Shown piece by piece: positions 1 through 7,434 of a stretch of DNA of 64,000 nucleotides. Source of the stretch: a virus; the IMG/VR virus record IMGVR_UViG_3300044730_001993, positions 23,861-87,860 of that record; one strand, written 5' to 3'. Position numbers and translations under genes: made by a program. Numbering within the stretch: the first letter of the stretch is position 1; every line of letters begins with the position of its first letter. The notes beneath the pieces were generated by a model that ran no database searches, was not told the DNA's origin, and saw only the letters and a list, made by a program, of their open reading frames with translations.

Positions 1-1
1 C

Positions 2-82
2 GACGCCCGTGCGCTGTTCAACGCGGCGCGGGCCGACGGCCTCGTCGCCACCGCGAAGGCGATGCTCGCGATTCTCACGTAA
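2..82 (+). CDS. C-terminal end of an unidentified protein (partial)
   Basis: An open frame enters from the left edge and ends in TAA. Only 26 residues are visible, rich in Ala and ending in AKAMLAILT. No family can be assigned. It lies just upstream of a promoter for the next gene, so it is probably the previous gene on the same strand. Confidence 0.55.
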   Translation, partial: DARALFNAARADGLVATAKAMLAILT

Positions 83-109
83 GAACAGCCTCGCGAGCGG
101 CGTAGAAGG
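78..109 (+). promoter_or_regulatory. Three-box-class promoter of the 116-721 gene
   Basis: CGTAAG (78-83), 17 nt, CGTAGAAGG (101-109), then 6 nt to ATG. It matches the recurring second and third boxes found at about a dozen genes in the window. The upstream AATCG box is not evident here. Confidence 0.65.
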
Positions 110-115
110 GGCACC

Positions 116-721
116 ATGAACACCACCGAGAAGTTCACGAAGTCCGTCCGCTCCCCCGCTACGATGCGCGAGGCGAACGACCCCATCGCCTTCGTGAATG
201 CGCTCTTCGAGTCGCGCACGCTGCGCACTGCCGTGGAGCAGGCGCGCGAGCGCGGGTACAACACGCCCGTGTACCGCGACGGGATGCACTACTCCGTGCT
301 CAACGCGACGTGGACGGACGCCGGTCCCGTGCCCGAGACTGAGTTCGTCGGCGGCAAAATGTGGTCGATGGCGGACGAGAAGATCGCCCGACGCAACGCC
401 TACAAGGCACTCAAGGCGTGGGGATTTCTCGTCGATGAAGTCGAGACGTCGGATGGCCCCTGCTGCGTCGCTCGCGCGTGGTTCTCACTCGCCGCGGAGG
501 AGGTCGTGACGCTTGCGCTCACCCTCGTGCGGCAGACGCGCTCGGCGTCGCGGGCGCTCGATCACGCCGCGTGGGCGTGGCTCGGGTACTCGCGCCGCGA
601 CGTGTCGATGGCGCTCTACGACGCCCACTCGCGCGGGTTGTGCGAGATTTACGAGAGCGGGTCGATCGTGGAGCTCCGCTTCCGCGACGAGAACGGAGCG
701 TTCTTCGACGCGGTGGCGTGA
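116..721 (+). CDS. Hypothetical protein, paralogue of the central domain of the 26804-27997 protein
   Basis: 201 aa, function unknown. It shares a clear pattern with the middle of the 397-aa protein at 26804-27997: a segment with SRTLR-AV near residue 33, an EF-GG block, a KAW/VAW block, then G-S-RDV-MA-Y-AH followed by an aromatic-rich strand ending in GS-VEL-F-D. The last part resembles a small winged-helix or alpha/beta module. The start is set by the fixed 6-nt distance from the promoter. Unlike its paralogue it has no Asn-Gly/Asn-Pro tail. It converges on the 723-1031 gene with a 1-nt gap. Confidence 0.8.
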   Translation: MNTTEKFTKSVRSPATMREANDPIAFVNALFESRTLRTAVEQARERGYNTPVYRDGMHYSVLNATWTDAGPVPETEFVGGKMWSMADEKIARRNAYKALKAWGFLVDEVETSDGPCCVARAWFSLAAEEVVTLALTLVRQTRSASRALDHAAWAWLGYSRRDVSMALYDAHSRGLCEIYESGSIVELRFRDENGAFFDAVA

Positions 722-722
722 C

Positions 723-1031
723 TCACCGCGGGAGTTTCCCGCGACCGTACTTCGCGCCCGCCGTGCGGAGACTATCGATAAACGACGGGCCGCGCTCGGG
801 GATGTTCTCCATGCGGTACACCTCGCGGTCGAGCGCATTCAACTGCGCAGCGTACCTCGACACCGAGGGCCAGTCGCGTCGCTCCAGCGCGATCGTGAGC
901 GCCTCGTGGGCGTCGGAGGCTTGCCAGCGAAGGCTCGCGAGCCGCGATGCGTGCGACGTGACGTTCATCGGGCGCGTGCCGCGCTTGCGCTTCGGGTTGT
1001 GCGCCGCGGTGCGCTTCTTCGAGGTTGCCAT
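723..1031 (-). CDS. Hypothetical protein with N-terminal basic Asn-Pro tag
   Basis: 102 aa, no recognised family. The first 17 residues are strongly basic and contain AHNPKRKRG with Asn at residue 12, the tag seen on many proteins in this window. The rest is predicted helical, with Arg/Ala-rich helices and a short C-terminal basic end. A sigma70-like promoter lies immediately upstream, 6 nt from the ATG. Confidence 0.75.
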   Translation of the reverse strand: MATSKKRTAAHNPKRKRGTRPMNVTSHASRLASLRWQASDAHEALTIALERRDWPSVSRYAAQLNALDREVYRMENIPERGPSFIDSLRTAGAKYGRGKLPR

Positions 1032-1066
1032 GCCGTGACACTACACGAACGCAGCACCCCGCGCAA
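1032..1066 (-). promoter_or_regulatory. Sigma70-like leaderless promoter
   Basis: Reading leftward: TTGCGC (1066-1061), 17 nt, TAGTGT (1043-1038), then 6 nt to the ATG at 1031. With a start point about 7 nt after the -10 the transcript would begin at the start codon. Confidence 0.6.
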
Positions 1067-1075
1067 TCGGCGAAC

Positions 1076-1121
1076 AATCGCACACGGGCCGTAAGGTCGG
1101 CGGCGCTCGATGCGTAGAAGG
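1076..1121 (+). promoter_or_regulatory. Three-box promoter of the 1128 gene
   Basis: AATCG (1076-1080), 9 nt, CGTAAG (1090-1095), 17 nt, CGTAGAAGG (1113-1121), then 6 nt to ATG. All three boxes and the spacings match the other members of this class. Confidence 0.7.
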
Positions 1122-1127
1122 GGCACT

Positions 1128-1460
1128 ATGAACGACGACGCATTCACCCTCGATATGATCGCCGCACTGCGCGAACTCGCGGACTGGAACTAGCGCGAGG
1201 AGGCCGAGTGCACGCTGCCTCGCAACACCTCGTTCGGCCTTCTGCGAGCGCGTGGTCTCGTCGCGACGAACACTACGGTTTGCGTGCACTACCATCGAAG
1301 CACGGGTGAGACGACTTCGTTCGTCTCGCTCCGCGCGTGGCTCACGCCGAAGGGCCGCGCTGCGTGCGAGGCCATCTTCGGGATCACGCCAGTAGCGGAC
1401 CGTCCCGACGCCGACGCGATACGCGCCGCCGAGCCAGTTTCCGTCACGAAGAACTACTGA
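1128..1460 (+). pseudogene. Small gene interrupted by an in-frame amber codon
   Basis: A good promoter and ATG are followed by 21 codons and then TAG at 1191-1193. The same frame stays open for 88 further codons to TGA at 1458-1460. The downstream part reads as a normal protein (SFGLLRARGLVA, then a beta-rich stretch and RAWLTPKGRAACEAIFG), like a small winged-helix protein with a wing. A single C-to-T change from CAG would produce the TAG. It could be a recent nonsense mutation, read-through or a suppressor-dependent gene. TAG serves as a normal stop elsewhere in the window, so general recoding is unlikely. Confidence 0.6.
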
Positions 1461-1473
1461 CGGCGAACGTCCG

Positions 1474-2019
1474 CTAGTGCACCGACTCGGGTGCGTCGCC
1501 GCGCTCGATGCGCGCCTTGATCTGCTTGCAGATCGCGGTGAGCGTGTCGGGCGCGAGCGGCTTCTCGTACGCGCCCATCGCGCTCACTGTCCGCGCTGCA
1601 CGTTCCAGTTCGTCGGGCATCGCGCCGGTCACGAAGTACACCGCGACGCCGCGGGGGAGCGCGTGGGCCACGGTGATGCCGTTGTGCTGCGCGTGGCGGA
1701 GGTCGAGGTCGATGATCGCCGCCGCGAAGTCGCCCACGTCGGCCCGCTGCGCCGCGTACATCGCGTCGTCGGCGGTGCAGCACACGACCGTTTTCGTCCC
1801 CGTCTCCTCGCCGACGATCCCCGCGAGTTGCGTCGCGAGAAACTCGTCGTCTTCCACGATCAGCACACGGGGCTGCGGGTGAAGCGCCTCGATCACGGCG
1901 TGCAAGCGCGCGATGCTCTCGGTGAGCGTCCCGATCGCAGCGTTCTTCGCGTTGAGTGCCCTCGCGTATCGGGCCGCGAGGTCGTCGGTGATGGGGTCGG
2001 TTTGTGCGTCGGCGGACAT
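1474..2019 (-). CDS. Response-regulator receiver-domain protein
   Basis: 181 aa. Residues ~1-50 form a helix; residues ~52-170 form a receiver (REC) domain. Visible landmarks: acidic pair in VLIVEDDEF, the phospho-acceptor region AAIIDLDLRH, the Thr in VYFVTGA and the conserved Lys in YEKPL. No output domain follows, so it resembles single-domain regulators that act by protein contact. No histidine kinase is encoded in the window, so the phosphodonor is probably a host kinase. The ATG abuts the stop codon of the upstream membrane-protein gene, so the two are co-transcribed. Confidence 0.85.
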   Translation of the reverse strand: MSADAQTDPITDDLAARYARALNAKNAAIGTLTESIARLHAVIEALHPQPRVLIVEDDEFLATQLAGIVGEETGTKTVVCCTADDAMYAAQRADVGDFAAAIIDLDLRHAQHNGITVAHALPRGVAVYFVTGAMPDELERAARTVSAMGAYEKPLAPDTLTAICKQIKARIERGDAPESVH

Positions 2020-2397
2020 CTAGCGTTTGCCTCTCGGCAATGATTCAATTACGCGGGCGGCGCTGTCAAGCGCGGCAATACCCTTAGTGATGCTCTCCAT
2101 CTCGTCGATGCGCTGCTCGGTGACGCGCGCGAGAGCCTCCGCATGCGACGTTTGCAAGGCTTGCACAGTCGCCGCATGGGCCGCGTGAATCGCTTGAACT
2201 CTATCGCCGTGCTCCTTGTCGCGCGCGTGGATCGCCTCGTGCAGCGCGGTGTTCTGCCGCGCGTGGTAGACCACCACGCCGATCAGAACCCCGATGACCG
2301 CCTTCGATCCGCCCGCGTCGATCACCGCCCACAACGCGGGTGAGACCTGCGCGAGAAATGGTAGCGCGGGGAGCATGGGCACGAGTGTTTCGAGCAT
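2020..2397 (-). CDS. Holin-like or spanin-like membrane protein with coiled coil
   Basis: 125 aa. An N-terminal hydrophobic segment (FLAQVSPALWAVI, then VIGVLIGVVVY) is followed by ~80 residues of His/Ala/Glu-rich helix, probably a coiled coil. This shape fits small phage membrane proteins such as holins or inner-membrane spanins, but no motif proves it. ATG at 2397 was preferred to the GTG at 2409 because a TATCGT -10 sits 10 nt upstream. The PP2C gene at 45864 has a very similar upstream block. Confidence 0.65.
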   Translation of the reverse strand: MLETLVPMLPALPFLAQVSPALWAVIDAGGSKAVIGVLIGVVVYHARQNTALHEAIHARDKEHGDRVQAIHAAHAATVQALQTSHAEALARVTEQRIDEMESITKGIAALDSAARVIESLPRGKR

Positions 2398-2466
2398 TAC
2401 GCGAACCACGATAACACACGCGCGGCGCGGTTGAATAGTGCGAACGGTGGTCCCGTCTCACCCACC

Positions 2467-2811
2467 ATGCAGCATCAAACTGGCGATTTACACACCGCGG
2501 CGCACGACGACAGCGACGTTTCGACCGCCCACCGGCACCAGAGGATGCCCGACGTGCCGTTCCCGGCGCGCGGGGCGCGACTCTCGCGGCAACTCGCCGC
2601 CGCAGCCGCCGTGCGTACGGTGACGCTCGCGGCCCTCCGTACGGCGGCACGCGCGCTCCGCACGGTGCAGAAGAACCCGCTCTCGTTTCCGATCGCTACG
2701 CGTCTCGAAGCGCAGGGCGAGGTAGACGACTTGCTCGCGACGCTCGCCGACCTCGACGATCTCGTGAGCGGCAAGAAGACTCGCGTCGGCGGGCGCGACG
2801 TCGATGAATAA
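2467..2811 (+). CDS. Hypothetical protein, first gene of the rightward operon
   Basis: 114 aa. The N-terminal third is His/Asp-rich and low complexity; the rest is predicted helical (Ala/Arg-rich) and ends with an acidic segment. No family is recognised. ATG 2467 was chosen over an upstream TTG at 2431. Its stop overlaps the start of the next gene (ATGAATAA arrangement), indicating translational coupling. Confidence 0.6.
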   Translation: MQHQTGDLHTAAHDDSDVSTAHRHQRMPDVPFPARGARLSRQLAAAAAVRTVTLAALRTAARALRTVQKNPLSFPIATRLEAQGEVDDLLATLADLDDLVSGKKTRVGGRDVDE

Positions 2812-3217
2812 AACGCCGCGCCGAACGTCTATACGTGCGATGGAACCTCGACACGGCGTACGTTTCACCTCCCCCGAAGGCGCGAGGGTCACCGTTCTGG
2901 TTGACGGGGAGTTCCGCGCCAGCGACGTGACCGTGTGCGTCGGAGGGCGTACGCTCTCCGCGGGCAACGCCACGGTGGAACGGGTCGCCACGCGGCACGG
3001 GGCGGTGTTCTCCGAGGCGGTGGCGACGCTCCTCGCGAAGCACGCTGCGATCGTTCGCGAGGCGTGCGACGGGGCCATGCGCTACGACGGCGCGCTCGTG
3101 TGCGACGCGCTCGACGCCGTAGAGTGCGAGGTGAGGGAGAAGTGCGGCCCCGAGGATCGCGAGGCGTGCGCGCAGATGATCGTCGCCCGTGCGATGATCC
3201 CCACGGTGGTGCCGTGA
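2804..3217 (+). CDS. Hypothetical beta-rich/helical protein
   Basis: 137 aa. Residues ~17-60 look like a small beta domain (VRFTSPEGARVTVLVDGEF); residues ~60-137 are helical with four Cys in the C-terminal half (CDGAM, CDALDAVECE, KCGPED, ACAQM) that could bind metal or form disulfides. Function unknown. It overlaps both neighbours by a few bases. Confidence 0.7.
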   Translation: MNKTPRRTSIRAMEPRHGVRFTSPEGARVTVLVDGEFRASDVTVCVGGRTLSAGNATVERVATRHGAVFSEAVATLLAKHAAIVREACDGAMRYDGALVCDALDAVECEVREKCGPEDREACAQMIVARAMIPTVVP

Positions 3218-3306
3218 GCGCGATCGTCGAGGGCTTCGGGTGGCTTCTGATTTCGGTCGGCGTTCTCAGCGCGATTCGCGGGTGGTTCGTCGGAGGCGCG
3301 AAGTGA
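3214..3306 (+). CDS. 30-aa single-pass membrane peptide
   Basis: The GTG start overlaps the previous TGA (GTGA), and its own TGA overlaps the next GTG. It encodes one hydrophobic segment (FGWLLISVGVLSAI) followed by RGWFVGGAK. The tight coupling on both sides is the main evidence that it is expressed. Confidence 0.55.
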   Translation: MSAIVEGFGWLLISVGVLSAIRGWFVGGAK

Positions 3307-3623
3307 AACGTCCGTCCATCAGCGATTCAAGCGATCCCGACGATCGCCACATCTGCGATAACGCCGCCGCGGACTACCGGGATTATGAGTCGCATCTTCG
3401 CGACGCGATCCGGCAAGCGACGGAGGCGCTGGCCTTCTGGCATGAGCACGGCGAACCGATCCCAGGACTCCTCGTGGATGCGCAACGTTCGATCGGTGCA
3501 GCTATCGTCAAGGGCGCCTACATCACCGCGCGGGCGCCGTTCGTTTCCGAAGAGGATCACGCGCGGTTCAAGATGTTCGGCGCGAAGCGCAACGGTCGCA
3601 AGGTCGGTGAGGTGGTCAAGTGA
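3303..3623 (+). CDS. Hypothetical protein with C-terminal Asn-Gly basic tail
   Basis: 106 aa with a GTG start coupled to the previous stop. An acidic N-terminus is followed by amphipathic helices and a C-terminal FGAKRNGRKVGEVVK, which matches the RNGRK-type tail seen on many proteins here. Function unknown. Confidence 0.7.
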   Translation: MKRPSISDSSDPDDRHICDNAAADYRDYESHLRDAIRQATEALAFWHEHGEPIPGLLVDAQRSIGAAIVKGAYITARAPFVSEEDHARFKMFGAKRNGRKVGEVVK

Positions 3624-4042
3624 CGGCAAGAAGAATCATCACGCCCAACGAGGCGCTGGCGATCGAACTGCGGCATCCGTGCGACCCGGATACGTTCGCC
3701 GATCTGGCGTTCACCGTCGCTTCGACCGGCGATGAACTCGCGAGACTCGACGACGTTCTGCGCTCCGTGGCGCACCACGGCGTCGTGCTCACGCTCGACG
3801 ACGGATCGACGGTCGTGCGAGGACACCCGTGGATCGATGCGCCGACCCATGAAGGCTTCTGGTGGATTCTCACCCCCGACGGCAAGCGCGACGTGGTGCG
3901 CGTGGCGTTCTTCGGAACGTCGTGTGAGTACGTCGAGATCAACGACACGCGCGGGCACTTCCATATGCCTCCCGACGGCGCGCGGTGGCAAGCGATCGAC
4001 ACGCCCACCGTCCCGTCCGCGGCAAGCGAGGAGCAGCGATGA
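3620..4042 (+). CDS. Hypothetical protein
   Basis: 140 aa, GTG start in a GTGA overlap. The middle is beta-rich and aromatic (WWILTPDGKRDVVRVAFFG, EYVEINDTRGHF), suggesting a small beta-barrel or sandwich. No recognised family. Confidence 0.75.
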   Translation: MTARRIITPNEALAIELRHPCDPDTFADLAFTVASTGDELARLDDVLRSVAHHGVVLTLDDGSTVVRGHPWIDAPTHEGFWWILTPDGKRDVVRVAFFGTSCEYVEINDTRGHFHMPPDGARWQAIDTPTVPSAASEEQR

Positions 4043-4785
4043 AGCCCGAAGAACAACTGCGCGAGCGCATCACGGCGGCGCTGCAATCGAGGCACGCGAC
4101 CGACTCGGTGCGCGTCACGACGAACGTCAACGTACTCTCGGTGCCAACCGACGCAACGGGCATGGGTACGGCGCTGCGAACGTACCTGTTCCTCGAACGG
4201 GCGATGGTCGAACTCGACGGCATCAACCCGAAGGTCGCCGACGATCTCCGCGACCGCATGGACACGATCTGGCACGCCCTCACGGAGAGCGAGCGCGCGC
4301 TGCTCGACGCCCGCACCGAAGGCGCGTGGAGCGCCTGCGCCGTGGTGGGTCTCGACCACGATCGGACCACCGTTTCGCACCGGGAGAGCGAACTCGACGC
4401 GCTCGTGTCGCTCGCAATCGCGCTCGGCCTCGACGCCGACGGCACGGACCCGCGGGCCACGATCGTTACGCTCACGGCCGAGCGTGACGCCGCGGTAGCG
4501 CGAGTCGATCGCCTGCGCGCCGACTCCGCCGACTACGAAGTTCTACTCGGTGACGCGATCGAGGCACTCAGGGCCACGATCGACGAGCGTGACGCTGCTC
4601 TCGCCGACGCTGCGGCGCTGCGCCTCGCGGCGCGGGCGTACTTCGCCACGATCGACAACGCGCCGCCGTTCGGCGCTGGCGATCGATCGCTGCGCGAGCA
4701 CGATGCGCAGTGCAAGAAAACCGCACACACGCTCGCCGTTCTGGCGGGCGCGCGAGTGCCGCAACGGAACGACGAGGAACGATGA
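4039..4785 (+). CDS. Hypothetical coiled-coil protein
   Basis: 248 aa. ATG at 4039 overlaps the previous TGA (ATGA). Residues ~145-215 have heptad-like Leu/Ala/Arg spacing (TAERDAAVARVDRLRADSA), a likely coiled coil. The N-terminal ~90 residues are predicted helical. The pattern is common in phage proteins of unknown role. Confidence 0.75.
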   Translation: MKPEEQLRERITAALQSRHATDSVRVTTNVNVLSVPTDATGMGTALRTYLFLERAMVELDGINPKVADDLRDRMDTIWHALTESERALLDARTEGAWSACAVVGLDHDRTTVSHRESELDALVSLAIALGLDADGTDPRATIVTLTAERDAAVARVDRLRADSADYEVLLGDAIEALRATIDERDAALADAAALRLAARAYFATIDNAPPFGAGDRSLREHDAQCKKTAHTLAVLAGARVPQRNDEER

Positions 4786-5351
4786 CGATTCCCCTGAAGA
4801 TCAAGGCGGTGTGTCTCTCGACCGGCTACGCCGAAGGTCTGCGATCGACGGTGATGTTCGTGTGGTGGACGGGCAAGCCGTTCACCAGCGCGATCGACGC
4901 CGTGCGCTCGCTCGTGGCGGAGTTCCTGCGCGTGTGCGCGGCCCCGAACACGCCTCGCAAGGCGTGCTGCAACGACGTTCTCGCCGCGAAGCCGAACGCG
5001 AAGGCGTGCCCCGACTGCGGAGCGATGCTCACTGGCAAGCCGCACGATGCCGTGATGACCGACGTTTTCGACTGCGTGTGGCGCACCGACTGCGACGGCT
5101 GGTCCGCCGCGACCGACCCGCACATCGTCGACCGTGACGAAGAGCACGGGATTCTCGGAGGGTGGCGGTTCTTCGTTGGGATGCCCGCCGACTGCGACGT
5201 GGTGAACGTCGACAACTTCGACGCGCTCATCCGCGAAGACAAGCGCGCCCGCGAGGTGGATTTCACCGTGACGCACGTCGGCAAGCGGGCGACGCGAGCG
5301 TCGGCCCGTGGCAAGGTCGCGCCGACCGACGTGGCGGGAGTGGCGACGTGA
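4782..5351 (+). CDS. Hypothetical protein with Cys-rich zinc-ribbon-like segment
   Basis: 189 aa. Near residues 68-87 it has CCND and ACPDCGAML, a spacing compatible with a small zinc ribbon, and further Cys in VFDCVWRTDCDGW. It ends in a basic segment. Function unknown; it sits inside the overlapping rightward operon. Confidence 0.75.
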   Translation: MTIPLKIKAVCLSTGYAEGLRSTVMFVWWTGKPFTSAIDAVRSLVAEFLRVCAAPNTPRKACCNDVLAAKPNAKACPDCGAMLTGKPHDAVMTDVFDCVWRTDCDGWSAATDPHIVDRDEEHGILGGWRFFVGMPADCDVVNVDNFDALIREDKRAREVDFTVTHVGKRATRASARGKVAPTDVAGVAT

Positions 5352-5689
5352 CCTTCATCGACGAACAGGAATTCGAGCGGTTCAGCGACTCCGAACGGCT
5401 CGCGAAACTCAACCAGTTCGCCGCCGAGAACCGGCGCCTTCGTCAAATCCTCGACGGCGTTTCGCGCGCGACGAACACGAAGGGCGCGATCGTGGAACTC
5501 TTCGGTGCGATCGACCCCGGAGGGCGCGATGCGATCGGCATTTTGGTGTGCCGCCCCGACGTTGACGAGGCGGCGTTTATCGAGACGCTCAAGGAGTCGC
5601 TCGCCGCCCTGCTCGGCGCGGGCAGCGCCGACGTGACGTACGGCCCGACGAGAGTCACGGGCATCGAGGAAGAACGTGGCCCGCAATAA
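5348..5689 (+). CDS. Hypothetical protein
   Basis: 113 aa, GTG start overlapping the previous TGA. A helical N-terminus (EFERFSDSERLAKLNQF, AENRRLRQIL) is followed by an alpha/beta segment (AIVELFGAIDPGGRDAIGILV). No family recognised. Its end overlaps the next gene by 14 nt. Confidence 0.7.
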   Translation: MTFIDEQEFERFSDSERLAKLNQFAAENRRLRQILDGVSRATNTKGAIVELFGAIDPGGRDAIGILVCRPDVDEAAFIETLKESLAALLGAGSADVTYGPTRVTGIEEERGPQ

Positions 5690-6536
5690 GCACCCCACCG
5701 ATTCCGACCGTCACGCTTGCGTCGCGGTCGCCGACCTCGCCGCGACGTGGTGCGGCACCACGCAACTCACCGTCGCCGTTTCCGTGCTGCGCGGCTTCGT
5801 GACGGGCGGTCGCACCCGTAAGGACTGCGAACGTGAAACGCTCGCGATCACCGGCCCGATGGGCTTCGGCCCGTACGGGTTCATCCCCGACGATCAACGG
5901 GCGCAGCCCGCAGCGAACGCACTCAAGAATGCTCGCGATGCGTTTCTGCGCGCGTTCGAGGTGTGTTGCTGCGTGCCGCCCGAGTCGCTCAACGCGAAGG
6001 AGTGGGCGAAGATCGAGCGCGCGATTCTCGGTCACGTCGAGAACACGGGCACCCTCGTCGGGCTCGCGAACGCGATCGACACCGCACGCTCGACGTGGGA
6101 CGGCGCTTCGTCGTCCGCACTCGTCGTGCGTGGTTCCATGCCGACGCCGCACTCGACGGAGCACGCGCGGCTCATCCTGCGCGGGCAACTCGTCGAGCGC
6201 ATGAGGCTGCGACGCAAACTCTCCCCCGAGGCGTTGATCGTCACGATCAAGGAGGCGGGAGGCGATTTCTCGGTGGGGCAACTCAAGCGCGTCGAGAACG
6301 GCACCGCGGCACCGGCAACGGCCCGCAACGACGCGCTCACCCGTGCGCTCGGGTGCGAGCCATCGTGGGCCGACGACGTAGAGACGCAGGCTTACGCGCT
6401 CGCGGAGAAGTTCGCGGGGCTCGTGGCTCACGTTCGCGGGGATCGCTGGTTCGCCGACGTAGCGGCGCGTGACGGCGACGACGTGGCGTCGGCGATCACG
6501 CTCTGCGCGCTCGTTTCTACGCTGCGTAACTCGTGA
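5676..6536 (+). CDS. Protein with helix-turn-helix-like segment
   Basis: 286 aa, GTG start. Residues ~165-230 resemble an XRE/Cro-type helix-turn-helix: RLRRKLSPEALIVTI, FSVGQLKRVENGTAAP, TRALGCEP, including the typical 'RxENG' before the last helix. The N-terminal part is alpha-helical with a CCC run. It could be a regulator of the operon or a DNA-binding accessory factor. Confidence 0.7.
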   Translation: MARNKHPTDSDRHACVAVADLAATWCGTTQLTVAVSVLRGFVTGGRTRKDCERETLAITGPMGFGPYGFIPDDQRAQPAANALKNARDAFLRAFEVCCCVPPESLNAKEWAKIERAILGHVENTGTLVGLANAIDTARSTWDGASSSALVVRGSMPTPHSTEHARLILRGQLVERMRLRRKLSPEALIVTIKEAGGDFSVGQLKRVENGTAAPATARNDALTRALGCEPSWADDVETQAYALAEKFAGLVAHVRGDRWFADVAARDGDDVASAITLCALVSTLRNS

Positions 6537-7372
6537 GCAACGCACTCCGCACTTGCCTCGACGCGCTTCGTTACGGGGCAGCATCGACAATCCACGTCGC
6601 GTCCGGCATCGGACTCGCGCTGCACCTCACGCGCGAAAACCCCGTCGTGGTCGGACTCGTCGCAGCGATGCGCTCCGGCGCCGACTCGCACGCAATCGTC
6701 GCGCGGGAGTTGCTCTCGCTCGCGGCAGACGGCGGCGATCCCGCATACGCGCACCAGTACGACGCGGCGATGTTCGCGTTGCTCTACGCGCTCGACGAAG
6801 TGGCGCCGTCGGTTGCGCTCGCGACGGTGAGTGCGCCGTGGCCCGACGCGATTCTGCGCGCATCGTGGACGCGCGGATTTGCGACGCGCATCCTGAATAA
6901 CGGGCGACGTTCGCCCGTTCAACACTCGGAAGGTAGGACGAACACAATGTCGACGATTACCAGTGAATCCAGTCTTAGCGAGTGCGGCTTCTCTCAGCGG
7001 GCGCTCGACGCGCTCTCCGGTCTCGGGCTCGGCCCCGACGCCGCGGTGGCGTCGCTCGCCAGCATCGACGTGAAGACGTGCGGGGCGAAGAAGGCCGTGC
7101 TCTCGGAGCTCCAGCGCGCCGCGCAGGCCGCGGGCCTCTCGCTCCAGAACGCCGAGGGGCTCGTCCGCAAGACCCGCGAACCGAAGGAGCCCTCCGAGGT
7201 GTCGGAGCTCCCGACTACGGCGAAGATCGTGTCGCTCACCCTCTCCGACGAAGGGGTGGTGGTCACGCTCGACGCCGACGGCCAGCGGTTCGAGTACACC
7301 GAGGGCGCAGAGAAGGCCGCGACGCTGCGGCTCGGCGGCGTCGGTCGCATCGCGTTCGTGCCCGCGGGCTGA
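6533..7372 (+). CDS. Two-part hypothetical protein joined at an Asn-Gly-Arg-Arg segment
   Basis: 279 aa in one open frame. Residues 1-120 are hydrophobic helical; residues ~139-279 form a second unit (helices, then a beta-rich C-terminus). The junction encodes LNNGRRSPVQ and at DNA level is a perfect hairpin (6899-6919). An internal ATG at 6948 is preceded by TAGGAC seven bases earlier, so the second half may also be made separately. It is the last gene of the operon. Confidence 0.75.
   Translation: MSNALRTCLDALRYGAASTIHVASGIGLALHLTRENPVVVGLVAAMRSGADSHAIVARELLSLAADGGDPAYAHQYDAAMFALLYALDEVAPSVALATVSAPWPDAILRASWTRGFATRILNNGRRSPVQHSEGRTNTMSTITSESSLSECGFSQRALDALSGLGLGPDAAVASLASIDVKTCGAKKAVLSELQRAAQAAGLSLQNAEGLVRKTREPKEPSEVSELPTTAKIVSLTLSDEGVVVTLDADGQRFEYTEGAEKAATLRLGGVGRIAFVPAG
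6899..6919. repeat. Perfect inverted repeat inside the 6533-7372 frame
   Basis: Nine-base arms (6899-6907 and 6911-6919) with a 3-nt loop. It lies at the junction between the two halves of the encoded protein and encodes the NGRR motif. It could be an operator or attenuator for the downstream internal start, or a remnant of the fusion event. Confidence 0.6.
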
Positions 7373-7397
7373 TCTTCTCACTCCCCACCAGAACGGC

Positions 7398-7434
7398 ACG
7401 CGGCGGAGCGTCGGACTCCGCCGCGTTTCCGTTT
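7398..7434. terminator. Bidirectional hairpin terminator
   Basis: A perfect 11-bp stem (7398-7408 with 7416-7426) and 7-nt loop are followed by TTCCGTTT. It sits between the converging genes ending at 7372 and 7434 and probably stops transcription from both sides. Confidence 0.8.

Noticed and set aside
1191-1193. TAG as a reassigned sense codon across the replicon
   Set aside because: Several well-supported genes end with TAG at positions where homology or gene overlap fixes the end, so a global code change is not supported.
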